This document shows, in pieces, positions 8,144-14,983 of a stretch of DNA of 14,983 bases (within the stretch, counting starts at the first letter, position 1; each line of letters starts with the position of its first letter). The notes beneath the pieces are model-generated. The model was not told the origin of the DNA. It saw only the letters and a program-made list of their open reading frames with translations, and searched no databases. This DNA comes from Massilioclostridium sp965141735 (GTDB lineage: Bacteria; Bacillota; Clostridia; Oscillospirales; Ruminococcaceae): contig CBCSOX010000049.1 of NCBI GenBank assembly GCA_965141735.1, positions 1-14,983 of the forward strand, read 5' to 3'. A program made the position numbers and the translations under genes.

Positions 8144-8172
8144 TTTACATCATATTTTTTATTGGGTATAAT
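8144..8172 (+). promoter_or_regulatory. Strong sigma-70-type promoter of AraC regulator A
   Basis: TTTACA (8144-8149), a 17-bp spacer and a consensus TATAAT (8167-8172) lie 46 bp before the ATG at 8218. This is the best promoter in the window and suggests constitutive expression of the regulator. Confidence 0.8.
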
Positions 8173-8217
8173 GAGGAATAGAGAAACAATAAAGTGTTGT
8201 TTTAGGGGGAAAAGAGA

Positions 8218-9159
8218 ATGGATATTTGTCAGCTTTACGACCGTCTTGTCAGCACGCCTCCATCAGGCAAAAGCTGCATTGTGGATCAAAAGATATCAGA
8301 ACAAGGTTTGAAGACGAGTTTTAAAAGCTGTAGTATCGGCGTCTACCCTCATGCGGCTTACAAAGAGGTACCGTTCCACAGCCACGAATTTTTCGAGCTG
8401 GTTTATGTGCACAGCGGCTGCTGTATAAACCTTGTGGACGATCAGCAAATACCTCTAAAGGAGGGGGATATTTGCCTTCTGAACACCCATGCCTTTCACA
8501 CCCTCCGGTGTCCAGATCCTGACCACACCATCATTTTCAACCTCCTTATCGGCAGGGATGTTTTAAACAGCTCCCACTTTCAACTTCTCTCCTACAATGA
8601 TTTTGTGGCGAATTTTTTTCTGAACTCTCTGCAAAAGCAGCGCACTGAGAAAAACTACATCGTTTTTTCAAAACAATCCGAGGAGGAAAAGTGCAATGGG
8701 CTCTGTCAGCAAATCATTACGGAATATTATGAAAACGAGGGGGCGCTCTATCAGGAATCCAAGCTGATTTATCTATTTGACTGCCTGCTCATTGAGCTCA
8801 TTCGGAATTATCAGCAACAGCACAATCTTTTAATCGGCAATAAGTCAACAAAATACAAAATTTCGGAAGTGATTGAATACATGGGCGAACACTGCGACAC
8901 CATAACGCTGCAGTCCCTGGCTGACCACTTTTGCTATCATCCCAAGCATTTCAGCCGCATTCTTCGCGAGACAACAGGGCAGAATTTTTCTGAATTGCTC
9001 ACTGACCTGCGCATGAGCCGAGCAAAAGCTCTTTTGGAAGACAGCCAGCTTTCCATCACCAAAGTGATGAATCAAGTCGGATACCACAACTATACCTGGT
9101 TTGGAAATCAATTTCAAAAGCAGTTCGGGAAAGCTCCTTCCGAATATAGGATCAATTGA
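8218..9159 (+). CDS. AraC-family transcriptional regulator A
   Basis: 313 residues, cytosolic, DNA-binding. The N-terminal half is a cupin-type ligand domain, with HSHEFFELVYV followed by a P-L-K-E-G-D-I loop and HAFHTLRC, the usual AraC sugar- or effector-binding barrel. The last ~95 residues (from about 218) hold the two helix-turn-helix motifs: ITLQSLADHFCYHPKHFSRI, then the GQNFSELL-type linker helix and the second unit ending in W-F-x-x-x-F-x-x-x-F-G-x-x-P-S-E-Y. The ATG is preceded by AGGGGG (8204-8209) at 8 nt. It is transcribed away from the GH106-like gene at 4087-7992 and probably activates it in response to a carbohydrate. It is clearly related to the regulator at 13467 but well diverged. 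The ligand is unknown. Confidence 0.92.
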   Translation: MDICQLYDRLVSTPPSGKSCIVDQKISEQGLKTSFKSCSIGVYPHAAYKEVPFHSHEFFELVYVHSGCCINLVDDQQIPLKEGDICLLNTHAFHTLRCPDPDHTIIFNLLIGRDVLNSSHFQLLSYNDFVANFFLNSLQKQRTEKNYIVFSKQSEEEKCNGLCQQIITEYYENEGALYQESKLIYLFDCLLIELIRNYQQQHNLLIGNKSTKYKISEVIEYMGEHCDTITLQSLADHFCYHPKHFSRILRETTGQNFSELLTDLRMSRAKALLEDSQLSITKVMNQVGYHNYTWFGNQFQKQFGKAPSEYRIN

Positions 9160-9173
9160 CTCAATCAATTAAA

Positions 9174-9202
9174 AAAGTCCTAATCATTTCGATTAAGACT
9201 TT
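9174..9202 (-). terminator. Hairpin terminator between AraC A and tRNA-Asn copy 2
   Basis: Arms 9174-9185 and 9191-9202 pair with a 5-nt loop. The single imperfect pair is G-U only in minus-strand RNA, where the stem is followed by a U-run (TTTTTTAATT). It therefore mainly stops transcription coming from tRNA-Asn copy 2. It starts 15 nt after the AraC stop and may serve that gene as well. It shares AAAGTC...GACTTT with 3675-3719. Confidence 0.65.
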
Positions 9203-9272
9203 GAAAATTCGTTTTGAAATTGTATAACAGTTCGATTCTGTACGATATATTTTCTTTTTGTTCTTAAATTAC

Positions 9273-9306
9273 TCAAGCCCTGTAAGCTTTCGTTCACAAG
9301 GCTTGA
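9273..9306 (-). terminator. tRNA-Asn copy 2 downstream hairpin with GAAA loop
   Basis: Arms 9274-9287 and 9292-9305, plus T9273/A9306, pair on the minus strand with G-U wobbles and one A-C mismatch. The loop and the inner stem bases match the hairpin at 3780-3817. No strong U-run follows, so it may act as a 3'-processing or weak termination structure. Confidence 0.5.
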
Positions 9307-9309
9307 TGT

Positions 9310-9385
9310 TGGCTCCCCCTGTTGGGATCGAACCAACGACAACGTGGTTAACAGCCGCGTGCTCTACCAACTGAGCTGTGGTCTT
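9310..9385 (-). tRNA. tRNA-Asn(GTT), acceptor stem broken; probable pseudogene
   Basis: Minus strand. The D-arm GCTCAGTTGGTAGAGC, the anticodon loop CTGTTAA (GTT at 9350-9352), a perfect T-arm and a 3' AGGGGGA-G-CCA are present. The 5' acceptor strand should read TCCCCCT but reads AAGACCA, so only two of seven pairs form. The anticodon stem also has a C-A mismatch. The sequence is conserved from position 8 to the CCA and unrelated before that, as if the 5' end had been replaced next to the hydrolase gene at 9460. Confidence 0.7.
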
Positions 9386-9406
9386 AATGAAACCCTACGA
9401 TATTAC

Positions 9407-9438
9407 AAAAAGAAAAAGCCCGATAGGACAATCGAACT
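9407..9438 (-). terminator. Terminator of the second GH106-like gene
   Basis: On the minus strand an 8-bp stem (AGTTCGAT with ATCGGGCT, two G-U pairs, 6-nt loop; 9417-9438) is followed by TTTTCTTTTT. It lies 21 nt after the stop codon of the hydrolase. Confidence 0.7.
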
Positions 9439-9459
9439 TTCTCTATTTGACGTTTTAAT

Positions 9460-12400
9460 TTATTTGATTTTCTTTTTGTTTCGTATTAGCCCAGCCCCAG
9501 CCAAAGCGAATACAGACAGCACAATTGAAACCGGAGCTAAATCTCCTGTCTTCGCATTTGTACTTCTGGTCATTACGATGCTATCCCCTTCGACACTCGA
9601 ATCTTTCACCTCTGCTGTGTTCATTGCTACTAAGCGATCGATTGCCGCATTTAACTCATCAACCGCGTTTTTCACTTCGGTCTGGGACGCATTTTCGTTG
9701 GCATTGACCGCTGTTGCCTCCTCTTTTGCTGAGAGGAACACCGCAACACTCTCTGGTGTGTACGACGCGGTGCGGATATCAGCTGCCCGCGCAAGCGCCA
9801 ACTCGAGTACGCTCTTATCCGCCCGGTAGCGTAAATTCATCATCGCTTCCAGAAGCGTGGATTCCGCAGACGCTACATCCACCTGCAACGCGTTGCCGTC
9901 TGTAAGCGTTGAACGAGCCGAAGTCAGCGCATCAACAAAAGGCTGAGCGGTAACAGGGGTGTACAGGGCAATTTGCGAATAGAGTTCATCTGCCAGTGAA
10001 ATCAGTTGCCGCAAAGAGGTCTTATCCCCCTGAACAAACCCGAGCTTGTGAATTTCCTTCATCAAAGCTGAAAATGCATTCCAAATTTCAGCCTGCGAAA
10101 CAGCTGGATCGTCGTAAACCCGCTGCGCATCCGCAAGAGCCTGTTCAAACGTGTCTTTCACCATTGGAATGACCGATTGATACTCATCTGAAGCCATTTG
10201 TCCCTGCGCATAAAGGATGACCTGCTGTAAAATCTCCTTGTCTTTTGAGAGATCAAACGGTTCGACGGACAGTACCTGGTAAGGGGTAACCGTAACTGCC
10301 CCATCTGTTCCAAGCAAACCGTAATCACACAGTGGGTTGAAGTTCATTCCGCCATATCCTTTGTACTGGTTCATCAGGGTTGTGCCGACTTCGATCCGAA
10401 TCGTATTGTTCCCTTTGACAAGGTAGCGTCCGATGTCATAAACAGTGTTGATTTGATTGACCGGGTCAAGCGTTACCCCGTTAACCGTGATGTTAAACAT
10501 ATCCTCCACTTCGCCCAGATCGATCAACGCCCCATATCCTTCTTTCCACCCGCGGTCAAGGTCAAAGAAGGCTGTGTAGATGCCGACGCCTGACACATTT
10601 GCCCAATCCGGGTTGATTTCTTTCCAGCCTTTGAGTTCGGTCAGCTTGACAGGGGAGAGGTCTTCCCACACCGAATCGCGGAAATAATCGGTTTCTCCCC
10701 TCCGGATCGCCCGAACCTGCAGATCCCACTCTGCAATCTCGAATGCCTGCTGAACGCCGGACGCTGTTGCGCTGACACGCACCCCGTTCTCAATTGTCGT
10801 CAGGATATCTCCGTTACCGGCAGCTTTTACGACCAGCTTTCCATCCACATAATCAGGTGTAGCCGTTGAGGAAACCGCATGGCTCTCTGTAATGTCAATG
10901 CCATTGCGCTGCGCCTGCTCGTCGGTAAGGAGGGCGATCATTTTGGCCTCGTCTTCGTCGAAATGCAGATCGAGCGTCACACTGCCTTCTCCCTGGGTGT
11001 AAGCCGCTATCGGAGTGATTTTTCCCGACCAGCCGTCCATTAAGTAAGGCCTGCCCTCCCCTTTGAGGGTAACAATGACGTCTTTTTCACTGAAAGACGC
11101 CTCTTTGTCGATAAAGGGGTAGTGGCTCGCCCCTGGGTTTTCAGGATCTTTCGCGAGTTGATTGTAGTTATACAAATAGTAGTACTCTCCGGTCTGATCG
11201 AACTGATGCCGCGCGATAATGTCAACTGGTTTGTGATAACTGGCATCCGCCTGAACACCGAGCTGTTTTAAAGCACCTGCAAGCTCGCTGTAGTGCGCGA
11301 CCTCACGAGTATTGTCTAACGCGAGAAGCTGCTCCGTAATCTGGGAAATGGTTTGGTCTGTATTCCCATCAAGCAAATTGCTGTAATTTTTGACCTTGAC
11401 CGGTTTTTTGCCGACAAGCACCACGGGAAGACCATCTTGTGCGAGCTGCAAAATCTTCTCAGCATCAGCAGGCTCCAGTTCTTGTTGATCAAAAAGCACA
11501 AGCGCTTTGTAAGCCGCCTCTTTTTGGTTGAGCACCCCGTTGGTGACAACCGCGGTCTCATAATTCAGTGTTCCGGGGCTCACATAATCAAAGGAATAGC
11601 CCTCTGCGTTCACAAGCACGCCACCCGCCTCCGCACTGTCGGAATAGTCGGTATTGTTAAAATCACGATAAAATGCGAGGTCCATCCGCGAATCCTTCTG
11701 CATGATGTAGTTGTAGCGGGAGATGTAATCAACCGTGATCCTGGCGAGTTCTACCGAGGTGTTGCGGTTAAAATCGTTTGCCATGGCTCCGGAAAACGCC
11801 TGCCAGCCTGGCCAGTGGTTGCCCATCGCGCCGTGTAATTCACCGTTGTCCCACACGCCGGAATAGGAGGAACCGTGCATGACCTGACGGTTGATGCCGC
11901 ACGACCAGCCGCGCTTTGCCCACCAGGCAAAATCCTCATAGCTCTGACCATATGCGTTGAGAAATTCCGCGGTCATTTCAGCGGACAGTATTTTCTGATC
12001 TGTCATATGAATCGAGGATGACATCGCACGGCCGCTCAAAAAGTTTCCAGGCGCTTTGCCGGCGGCACTTAGGTCATCTCCAGAAGGATTGACCAAATAC
12101 TCCGTTTCCGGTACGCCGACATAGAGAGCCGAGGTTTCCATTGACAGCGGCTTGTTGTAGGCGACCTGATAACGAATATCGATTCCGTGATTTTCCGCCA
12201 TGCTTTGCAGCGGTTTCAAATGGTATTCAGTAAAACAGTAGTTGAGGACATCCTCATAGTCGTTGTTGATCCGGTCCGCCATTCCATCCTCTGTAAATTC
12301 ATAGTTCGGGCCGGTCCCTGTGTTGTAATACCCCTCTTTGCCGACTGCGGGGAGGTAGGGAGTGAGGTCGTAACCTTTCTGCGATTTAAAAATCTCAAGA

Positions 12401-13293
12401 AAGCCCCTGGTCCATTCCTTGTCGACCTCATATTCAATTGAGTCGTTAAAAATCGTCGTCACATAACCCAGATAGTCCTTTTGCTGCATCACTTCGTTCC
12501 AGTAATCCTCACAGGCCTGCGCGCCCGCCCGACCAAAGTGGTCGATGACATAACAGTCGGCGGAGTTGTTTTTATTGCAGCTGGGCTGCTCCCAAAAGCT
12601 GAACACCTGCCAATCGCCCTCTGCCGGGGCGGTCCAGTTCAAAGTGCTCAGAGTGTTGTCCCCGCTGTTGATCGTCACATACCCCATAAGATCTTGGTAT
12701 GAGCTGGCATCTACCGTCTTGTCATCTGTCAGCCGGTACGCTCCAACGGCAAACAACTTGGTCGTTCCAGCGTCCCGCACTGTGTTTCGCATCGGGACAA
12801 CTCCGTTGTAGGTTTCTCCCGCTGCCAGAGAGGAAACACCGTAGGTCAGCTCATAGGCTGCCGCTTCGTCGTCCGGGTCGCTGACCGAGGGCACTGAAAT
12901 CGGCCAGCCTGGCCCATTCGTGACATGCACCTGCAAGCCCTGTTTTTTCGCCTCGTCGACAAGGACCTCCATCGCCTTGTCCCAGTTGTCGGTTCCCCAC
13001 TGGTAATCGTCGGTTACGCCGGTGGTGAGAGTGGTAAATCCCACCACCTCAAAACCGCCGAGCCCCAAAGCGGCAAATTCCCGCACGTCTTTGCGCAGCT
13101 CCTCCTCTTCCACCGCCGCCTGCGGGAGCCAGTAGCGAGTGGTCACCTTAGCCTCAACTGGAACATTTTGAAATTCCTCCGCCAAAGTCACACCTGTTTC
13201 CTCTGCAGCCTGCACAACGGAAAAATTGCCTATTGCGGATACTGATAGGGCCGCTGCTACAATCAGCGCCGCACATCTGCTCATTCTTTTCAT
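9460..13293 (-). CDS. Secreted, wall-anchored GH106-like glycoside hydrolase (alpha-L-rhamnosidase type) with FIVAR repeats, copy B
   Basis: 1277 residues. A signal peptide (1-29, V-Q-A|A) precedes a catalytic region (about 45-790) with the same order of GH106-type motifs as copy A: TRYW (52-55), GLGGFEVV (77-84), IFNDSIE (281-287), GYDLTPYLP (307-315), R-x-Q (374-376), VPETEYL (394-400), HWPGW (493-497), FNRNTS (508-513), FDYVS (568-572) and LPVVLVG (622-628). Then come a galactose-binding-like beta-sandwich (about 895-1005), three FIVAR-like repeats (about 1017-1223) and NAKTGD (1246-1251) with a membrane helix and a basic end. FNRNTS and the PGW segment fit GH106 better than copy A does. 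GGAGG (13299-13303) is 5 nt from the ATG at 13293; a second ATG three codons in is too far from it. It is divergent from the AraC gene at 13467. The rhamnoside substrate is inferred. Confidence 0.84.
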   Translation of the reverse strand: MKRMSRCAALIVAAALSVSAIGNFSVVQAAEETGVTLAEEFQNVPVEAKVTTRYWLPQAAVEEEELRKDVREFAALGLGGFEVVGFTTLTTGVTDDYQWGTDNWDKAMEVLVDEAKKQGLQVHVTNGPGWPISVPSVSDPDDEAAAYELTYGVSSLAAGETYNGVVPMRNTVRDAGTTKLFAVGAYRLTDDKTVDASSYQDLMGYVTINSGDNTLSTLNWTAPAEGDWQVFSFWEQPSCNKNNSADCYVIDHFGRAGAQACEDYWNEVMQQKDYLGYVTTIFNDSIEYEVDKEWTRGFLEIFKSQKGYDLTPYLPAVGKEGYYNTGTGPNYEFTEDGMADRINNDYEDVLNYCFTEYHLKPLQSMAENHGIDIRYQVAYNKPLSMETSALYVGVPETEYLVNPSGDDLSAAGKAPGNFLSGRAMSSSIHMTDQKILSAEMTAEFLNAYGQSYEDFAWWAKRGWSCGINRQVMHGSSYSGVWDNGELHGAMGNHWPGWQAFSGAMANDFNRNTSVELARITVDYISRYNYIMQKDSRMDLAFYRDFNNTDYSDSAEAGGVLVNAEGYSFDYVSPGTLNYETAVVTNGVLNQKEAAYKALVLFDQQELEPADAEKILQLAQDGLPVVLVGKKPVKVKNYSNLLDGNTDQTISQITEQLLALDNTREVAHYSELAGALKQLGVQADASYHKPVDIIARHQFDQTGEYYYLYNYNQLAKDPENPGASHYPFIDKEASFSEKDVIVTLKGEGRPYLMDGWSGKITPIAAYTQGEGSVTLDLHFDEDEAKMIALLTDEQAQRNGIDITESHAVSSTATPDYVDGKLVVKAAGNGDILTTIENGVRVSATASGVQQAFEIAEWDLQVRAIRRGETDYFRDSVWEDLSPVKLTELKGWKEINPDWANVSGVGIYTAFFDLDRGWKEGYGALIDLGEVEDMFNITVNGVTLDPVNQINTVYDIGRYLVKGNNTIRIEVGTTLMNQYKGYGGMNFNPLCDYGLLGTDGAVTVTPYQVLSVEPFDLSKDKEILQQVILYAQGQMASDEYQSVIPMVKDTFEQALADAQRVYDDPAVSQAEIWNAFSALMKEIHKLGFVQGDKTSLRQLISLADELYSQIALYTPVTAQPFVDALTSARSTLTDGNALQVDVASAESTLLEAMMNLRYRADKSVLELALARAADIRTASYTPESVAVFLSAKEEATAVNANENASQTEVKNAVDELNAAIDRLVAMNTAEVKDSSVEGDSIVMTRSTNAKTGDLAPVSIVLSVFALAGAGLIRNKKKIK

Positions 13294-13314
13294 CTAATCC
13301 TCCCTTTCACAAAC

Positions 13315-13334
13315 AACACAGTATATTCTGTGTT
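13315..13334 (-). promoter_or_regulatory. Inverted repeat over a -10-like hexamer upstream of GH106-like copy B
   Basis: AACACAG (13315-13321) and CTGTGTT (13328-13334) are exact inverted repeats around six A/T bases. On the minus strand TATACT (13320-13325) lies within the dyad, 26 bp from the ATG. A protein bound here would cover the -10 region and leader start, which is more typical of a repressor than of an activator. No convincing -35 is seen; a second -10-like TATAGT is at 13338-13343. Confidence 0.45.
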
Positions 13335-13416
13335 CTAACTATATTTTAGAGCATATCGACCTCTTTTGCCATGTTTCACACTCTCCGATTTCCAGTAATA
13401 TTTCGTCATCGTCCCA

Positions 13417-13445
13417 TTGTAGTCAATTGGTAAATATGATATGAT
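13417..13445 (+). promoter_or_regulatory. Weak candidate promoter of AraC regulator B
   Basis: TTGTAG (13417-13422) and TATGAT (13440-13445) are 17 bp apart; an overlapping TATGAT is at 13435-13440. The predicted leader is very short, with the ribosome binding site starting at 13454. Confidence 0.35.
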
Positions 13446-13466
13446 GGTTATGCAGGAGGGGATCAA

Positions 13467-14474
13467 ATGTCAATTGAAGTATACAGGGATCTATTTTATT
13501 CTTATCTTAACGATTATATCCAGTCTAATTTTCAGCTCGAGCAATCACCCTACCATTGTTTCAACAAATTAATTCAAAAGGATGCGTACATCAGTATCAT
13601 CAACGACAATGCCGAAGATGTAAGCGTTAGCTTTCATCAACCGTATCACCTGCAGCCGAACTCGGAACAACTTCACGACCATAATTTTTTTGAGCTGGTC
13701 TATCGTCACCGCGGTATATGCAGAAATATTTTTAAAAACGACCGCTTTGAAATGAAAGCAGGAGAAATCCTGCTTTTGAACCCAAACTGCAAACACAATA
13801 TACAGGCGGTTGGAGGAGAGGATGACTGTATCGTAAACATTAAGATCAGTGAGAGGGTATTTGAAAAGTCCATGCTTTCGCTGATGGCAGACAACCATCT
13901 AATGCTTAATTTTTTTGCAAATTATATCTACCGCCTCGGCGCATCGACAGACTATCTCTATTTTAGCAAGATCACCGATCAAGCTATCTTCCGCATCATC
14001 GATTCAATTGTGACTGAGTACTTTGAAAAGACGGCGTACACTCAAACGATCTGTCAGTCATTTCTCATTATTCTGCTCTCCCGCCTATCCATTGCCTATG
14101 CATATCAAATTGGAGTTTCGCCTGAAAATCTCGACAGCGTCCTTATTGTTGATATTTTAAGCTATATGAGCGACCATTGCCAGACAGCTACCGCAGAGGA
14201 TGTCGCCCGGCATTTTGGCTATTCGACAACGCACATCTGGAGGATCGTCAAAAAACATACGGGAAAGGGCTTCGGAGAGGTGATGCAGAATATACGTTTT
14301 AAGAAAGTGAAGCAGTATCTGGAAACCACTTCTTTTTCACTGGAAACGATTGCTGAACTGATGCATTACAGTGATTCAAGCTATTTGTCAAAAGTATTTA
14401 AACAAAAATACGGCCTTTCTCCAAGCGATTATCAAAGGCATTATAAAAAAACAAATACGAAACTGAATGAATAG
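13467..14474 (+). CDS. AraC-family transcriptional regulator B
   Basis: 335 residues, cytosolic, DNA-binding. The N-terminal cupin-like part shows HDHNFFELVYRHRG and an M-K-A-G-E-I-L-L-L-N-P turn followed by CKHNIQ, the ligand-pocket pattern also seen in regulator A. The C-terminal ~100 residues (from about 228) carry the two AraC helix-turn-helix units: ATAEDVARHFGYSTTHIWRI, then FGEVMQNIR, and a second unit ending in YLSKVFKQKYGLSPSDYQRH. The ATG has AGGAGG at 13454-13459, 7 nt upstream. It is divergently oriented to the GH106-like gene at 9460-13293 and probably controls it. About 20 residues longer at the N terminus than regulator A. The effector is unknown. Confidence 0.92.
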   Translation: MSIEVYRDLFYSYLNDYIQSNFQLEQSPYHCFNKLIQKDAYISIINDNAEDVSVSFHQPYHLQPNSEQLHDHNFFELVYRHRGICRNIFKNDRFEMKAGEILLLNPNCKHNIQAVGGEDDCIVNIKISERVFEKSMLSLMADNHLMLNFFANYIYRLGASTDYLYFSKITDQAIFRIIDSIVTEYFEKTAYTQTICQSFLIILLSRLSIAYAYQIGVSPENLDSVLIVDILSYMSDHCQTATAEDVARHFGYSTTHIWRIVKKHTGKGFGEVMQNIRFKKVKQYLETTSFSLETIAELMHYSDSSYLSKVFKQKYGLSPSDYQRHYKKTNTKLNE

Positions 14475-14885
14475 CACGAAGTCTTACAACCGCATCGAAA
14501 AGTGTTTCTCAAGTTACCTGACAAAATGGAACCGTATTTGAGCGGCGAAAATTGCGACAGCATCGCCGGGAAAACAGTACGCAAGAATTGAAAATCCAAA
14601 TGTAAAGTTAGCTAGTTAATCGCTTAATAAAGTCTATCCCCCAATTTAATGTAGAATACAAGCACTATATTGGGAAGACAGATAAAAATTAAAAAATACA
14701 CAATCCTTGAGAAATAAAATGAAGAATAAAATACGTGAATCGGTGCCGAAAGTTGTAGCTCACCGTGGAAAAATAATACGGCGTTCCTTCACTCAGCGTG
14801 TATCCTAGAAATCATATGAAGTCTTTTTTAACAAATTGTTGCACTTAACTTGACTATTCAAGATATAAATTTTTTTCTCATAAAT
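14475..14885. other. Intergenic stretch without a supported gene
   Basis: This AT-rich, 411-bp stretch lies between AraC B and the hairpin of tRNA-Asn copy 3. The reading frame of AraC B stays open for 39 more codons after its TAG, to a TGA at 14589-14591, and contains an ATG at 14526, but no ribosome binding site precedes it. A CCCAAT...ATTGGG pair flanks about 14640-14672. No terminator with a clear U-run was found for AraC B. I see no other feature. Confidence 0.5.
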
Positions 14886-14925
14886 ACAGAAAACTCTGTA
14901 AACGAAAGTTTACAGAGTTTTCTGT
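14886..14925 (-). terminator. Perfect 18-bp hairpin downstream of tRNA-Asn copy 3
   Basis: Arms 14886-14903 and 14908-14925 are exactly complementary with a four-base loop, starting 4 nt beyond the tRNA 3' end. The inner stem TGTAAAC is shared with the hairpins after the other two tRNA copies, but the loop is GAAA on the plus strand here and on the minus strand there. Confidence 0.65.
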
Positions 14926-14929
14926 TTCT

Positions 14930-14983
14930 TGGCTCCCCAAGTTGGACTCGAACCAACGACCCTGCGGTTAACAGCCGCATGCT
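14930..14983 (-). tRNA. tRNA-Asn(GTT), 3' part; 5' end outside window
   Basis: The minus strand shows the end of the D-arm (AGC), a perfect five-pair anticodon stem TGCGG/CCGCA around CTGTTAA (anticodon GTT at 14970-14972), a perfect T-arm GTTGG/CCAAC with a TTCGAGT loop, and TTGGGGA-G-CCA. All visible positions are canonical, in contrast to the copies at 3820 and 9310, so this is probably the working gene. Confidence 0.85.

Larger units (their letters stand above)
3820..9309. repeat. Tandem module A: tRNA-Asn / GH106-like / AraC
   Basis: From one tRNA-Asn 3' end to the next this unit is 5490 bp. It holds a degenerate tRNA-Asn, a GH106-like gene on the minus strand, a divergent AraC gene and two hairpins, in the same order and orientation as 9310-14929. 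The 3675-3893 and 9174-9385 ends are alignable by eye, including non-coding sequence between the hairpins. Confidence 0.7.
9310..14929. repeat. Tandem module B: tRNA-Asn / GH106-like / AraC
   Basis: This is the second copy of the unit, 5620 bp, ending at the third tRNA-Asn. Its genes are paralogues of those in module A. Its right end lacks the AAAGTC...GACTTT hairpin in clear form and has about 410 bp of unrelated spacer instead. Confidence 0.7.

Noticed and set aside
8084..8311. Plus-strand open frame ahead of AraC regulator A
   Set aside because: It starts upstream of the clear TTTACA/TATAAT promoter, runs through it and overlaps the well supported regulator in another frame.
9344..9829. 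161-codon plus-strand open frame
   Set aside because: It begins inside tRNA-Asn copy 2 and then runs antisense to the C-terminal FIVAR region of the second hydrolase.
3425..14983. Insertion sequence or transposon as the cause of the duplication
   Set aside because: No transposase-like reading frame, terminal inverted repeats at the module ends or target-site duplication was seen.

Overview
The window reads as a chromosomal stretch of a Gram-positive, probably gut-dwelling clostridial bacterium of the Oscillospiraceae/Ruminococcaceae kind. This is inferred from strong AGGAGG ribosome binding sites, sigma-70-type promoters, secreted proteins that end in a K-T-G-[ED] / hydrophobic / lysine-rich wall-sorting tail, FIVAR repeats, GLUG repeats and AraC regulators paired with surface glycoside hydrolases. 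No species can be named from the sequence alone.

Left part (1-3666, minus strand): a two-gene operon. A small four-helix-bundle protein (3089-3424) is followed 29 bp later by the first ~1019 codons of a very large secreted GLUG-repeat surface protein that runs off the left edge. Upstream lies an unusual control region: five copies of the half-site GTATGA/TCATAC in about 150 bp. Three of them sit in a 15-bp motif (GGTATGAGGnTTTTT), two direct and one inverted. This looks like a multi-site operator or the ends of a small invertible segment.

Right part (3675-14983): two tandem copies of one module. Each has a tRNA-Asn(GTT) sequence on the minus strand with hairpins downstream, then a ~1.3-kb-residue secreted, wall-anchored GH106-like (alpha-L-rhamnosidase-type) glycoside hydrolase on the minus strand, then a divergent AraC-family regulator on the plus strand. 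A third tRNA-Asn closes the array at the right edge. The 3' ends of the three tRNAs are at 3820, 9310 and 14930, so the modules are about 5.49 and 5.62 kb. The first two tRNAs are structurally defective; the third looks sound as far as it is visible.

Working model: each AraC protein senses a sugar through its N-terminal cupin and switches on the divergently transcribed enzyme, which is exported and attached to the cell wall to trim rhamnose-containing (plant or host) glycans. The two enzymes have diverged in their catalytic parts but kept very similar C-terminal FIVAR regions, suggesting duplicated and respecialised surface enzymes. The GLUG protein may be an adhesin. No integrase, transposase, reverse transcriptase, CRISPR array or rRNA was found.
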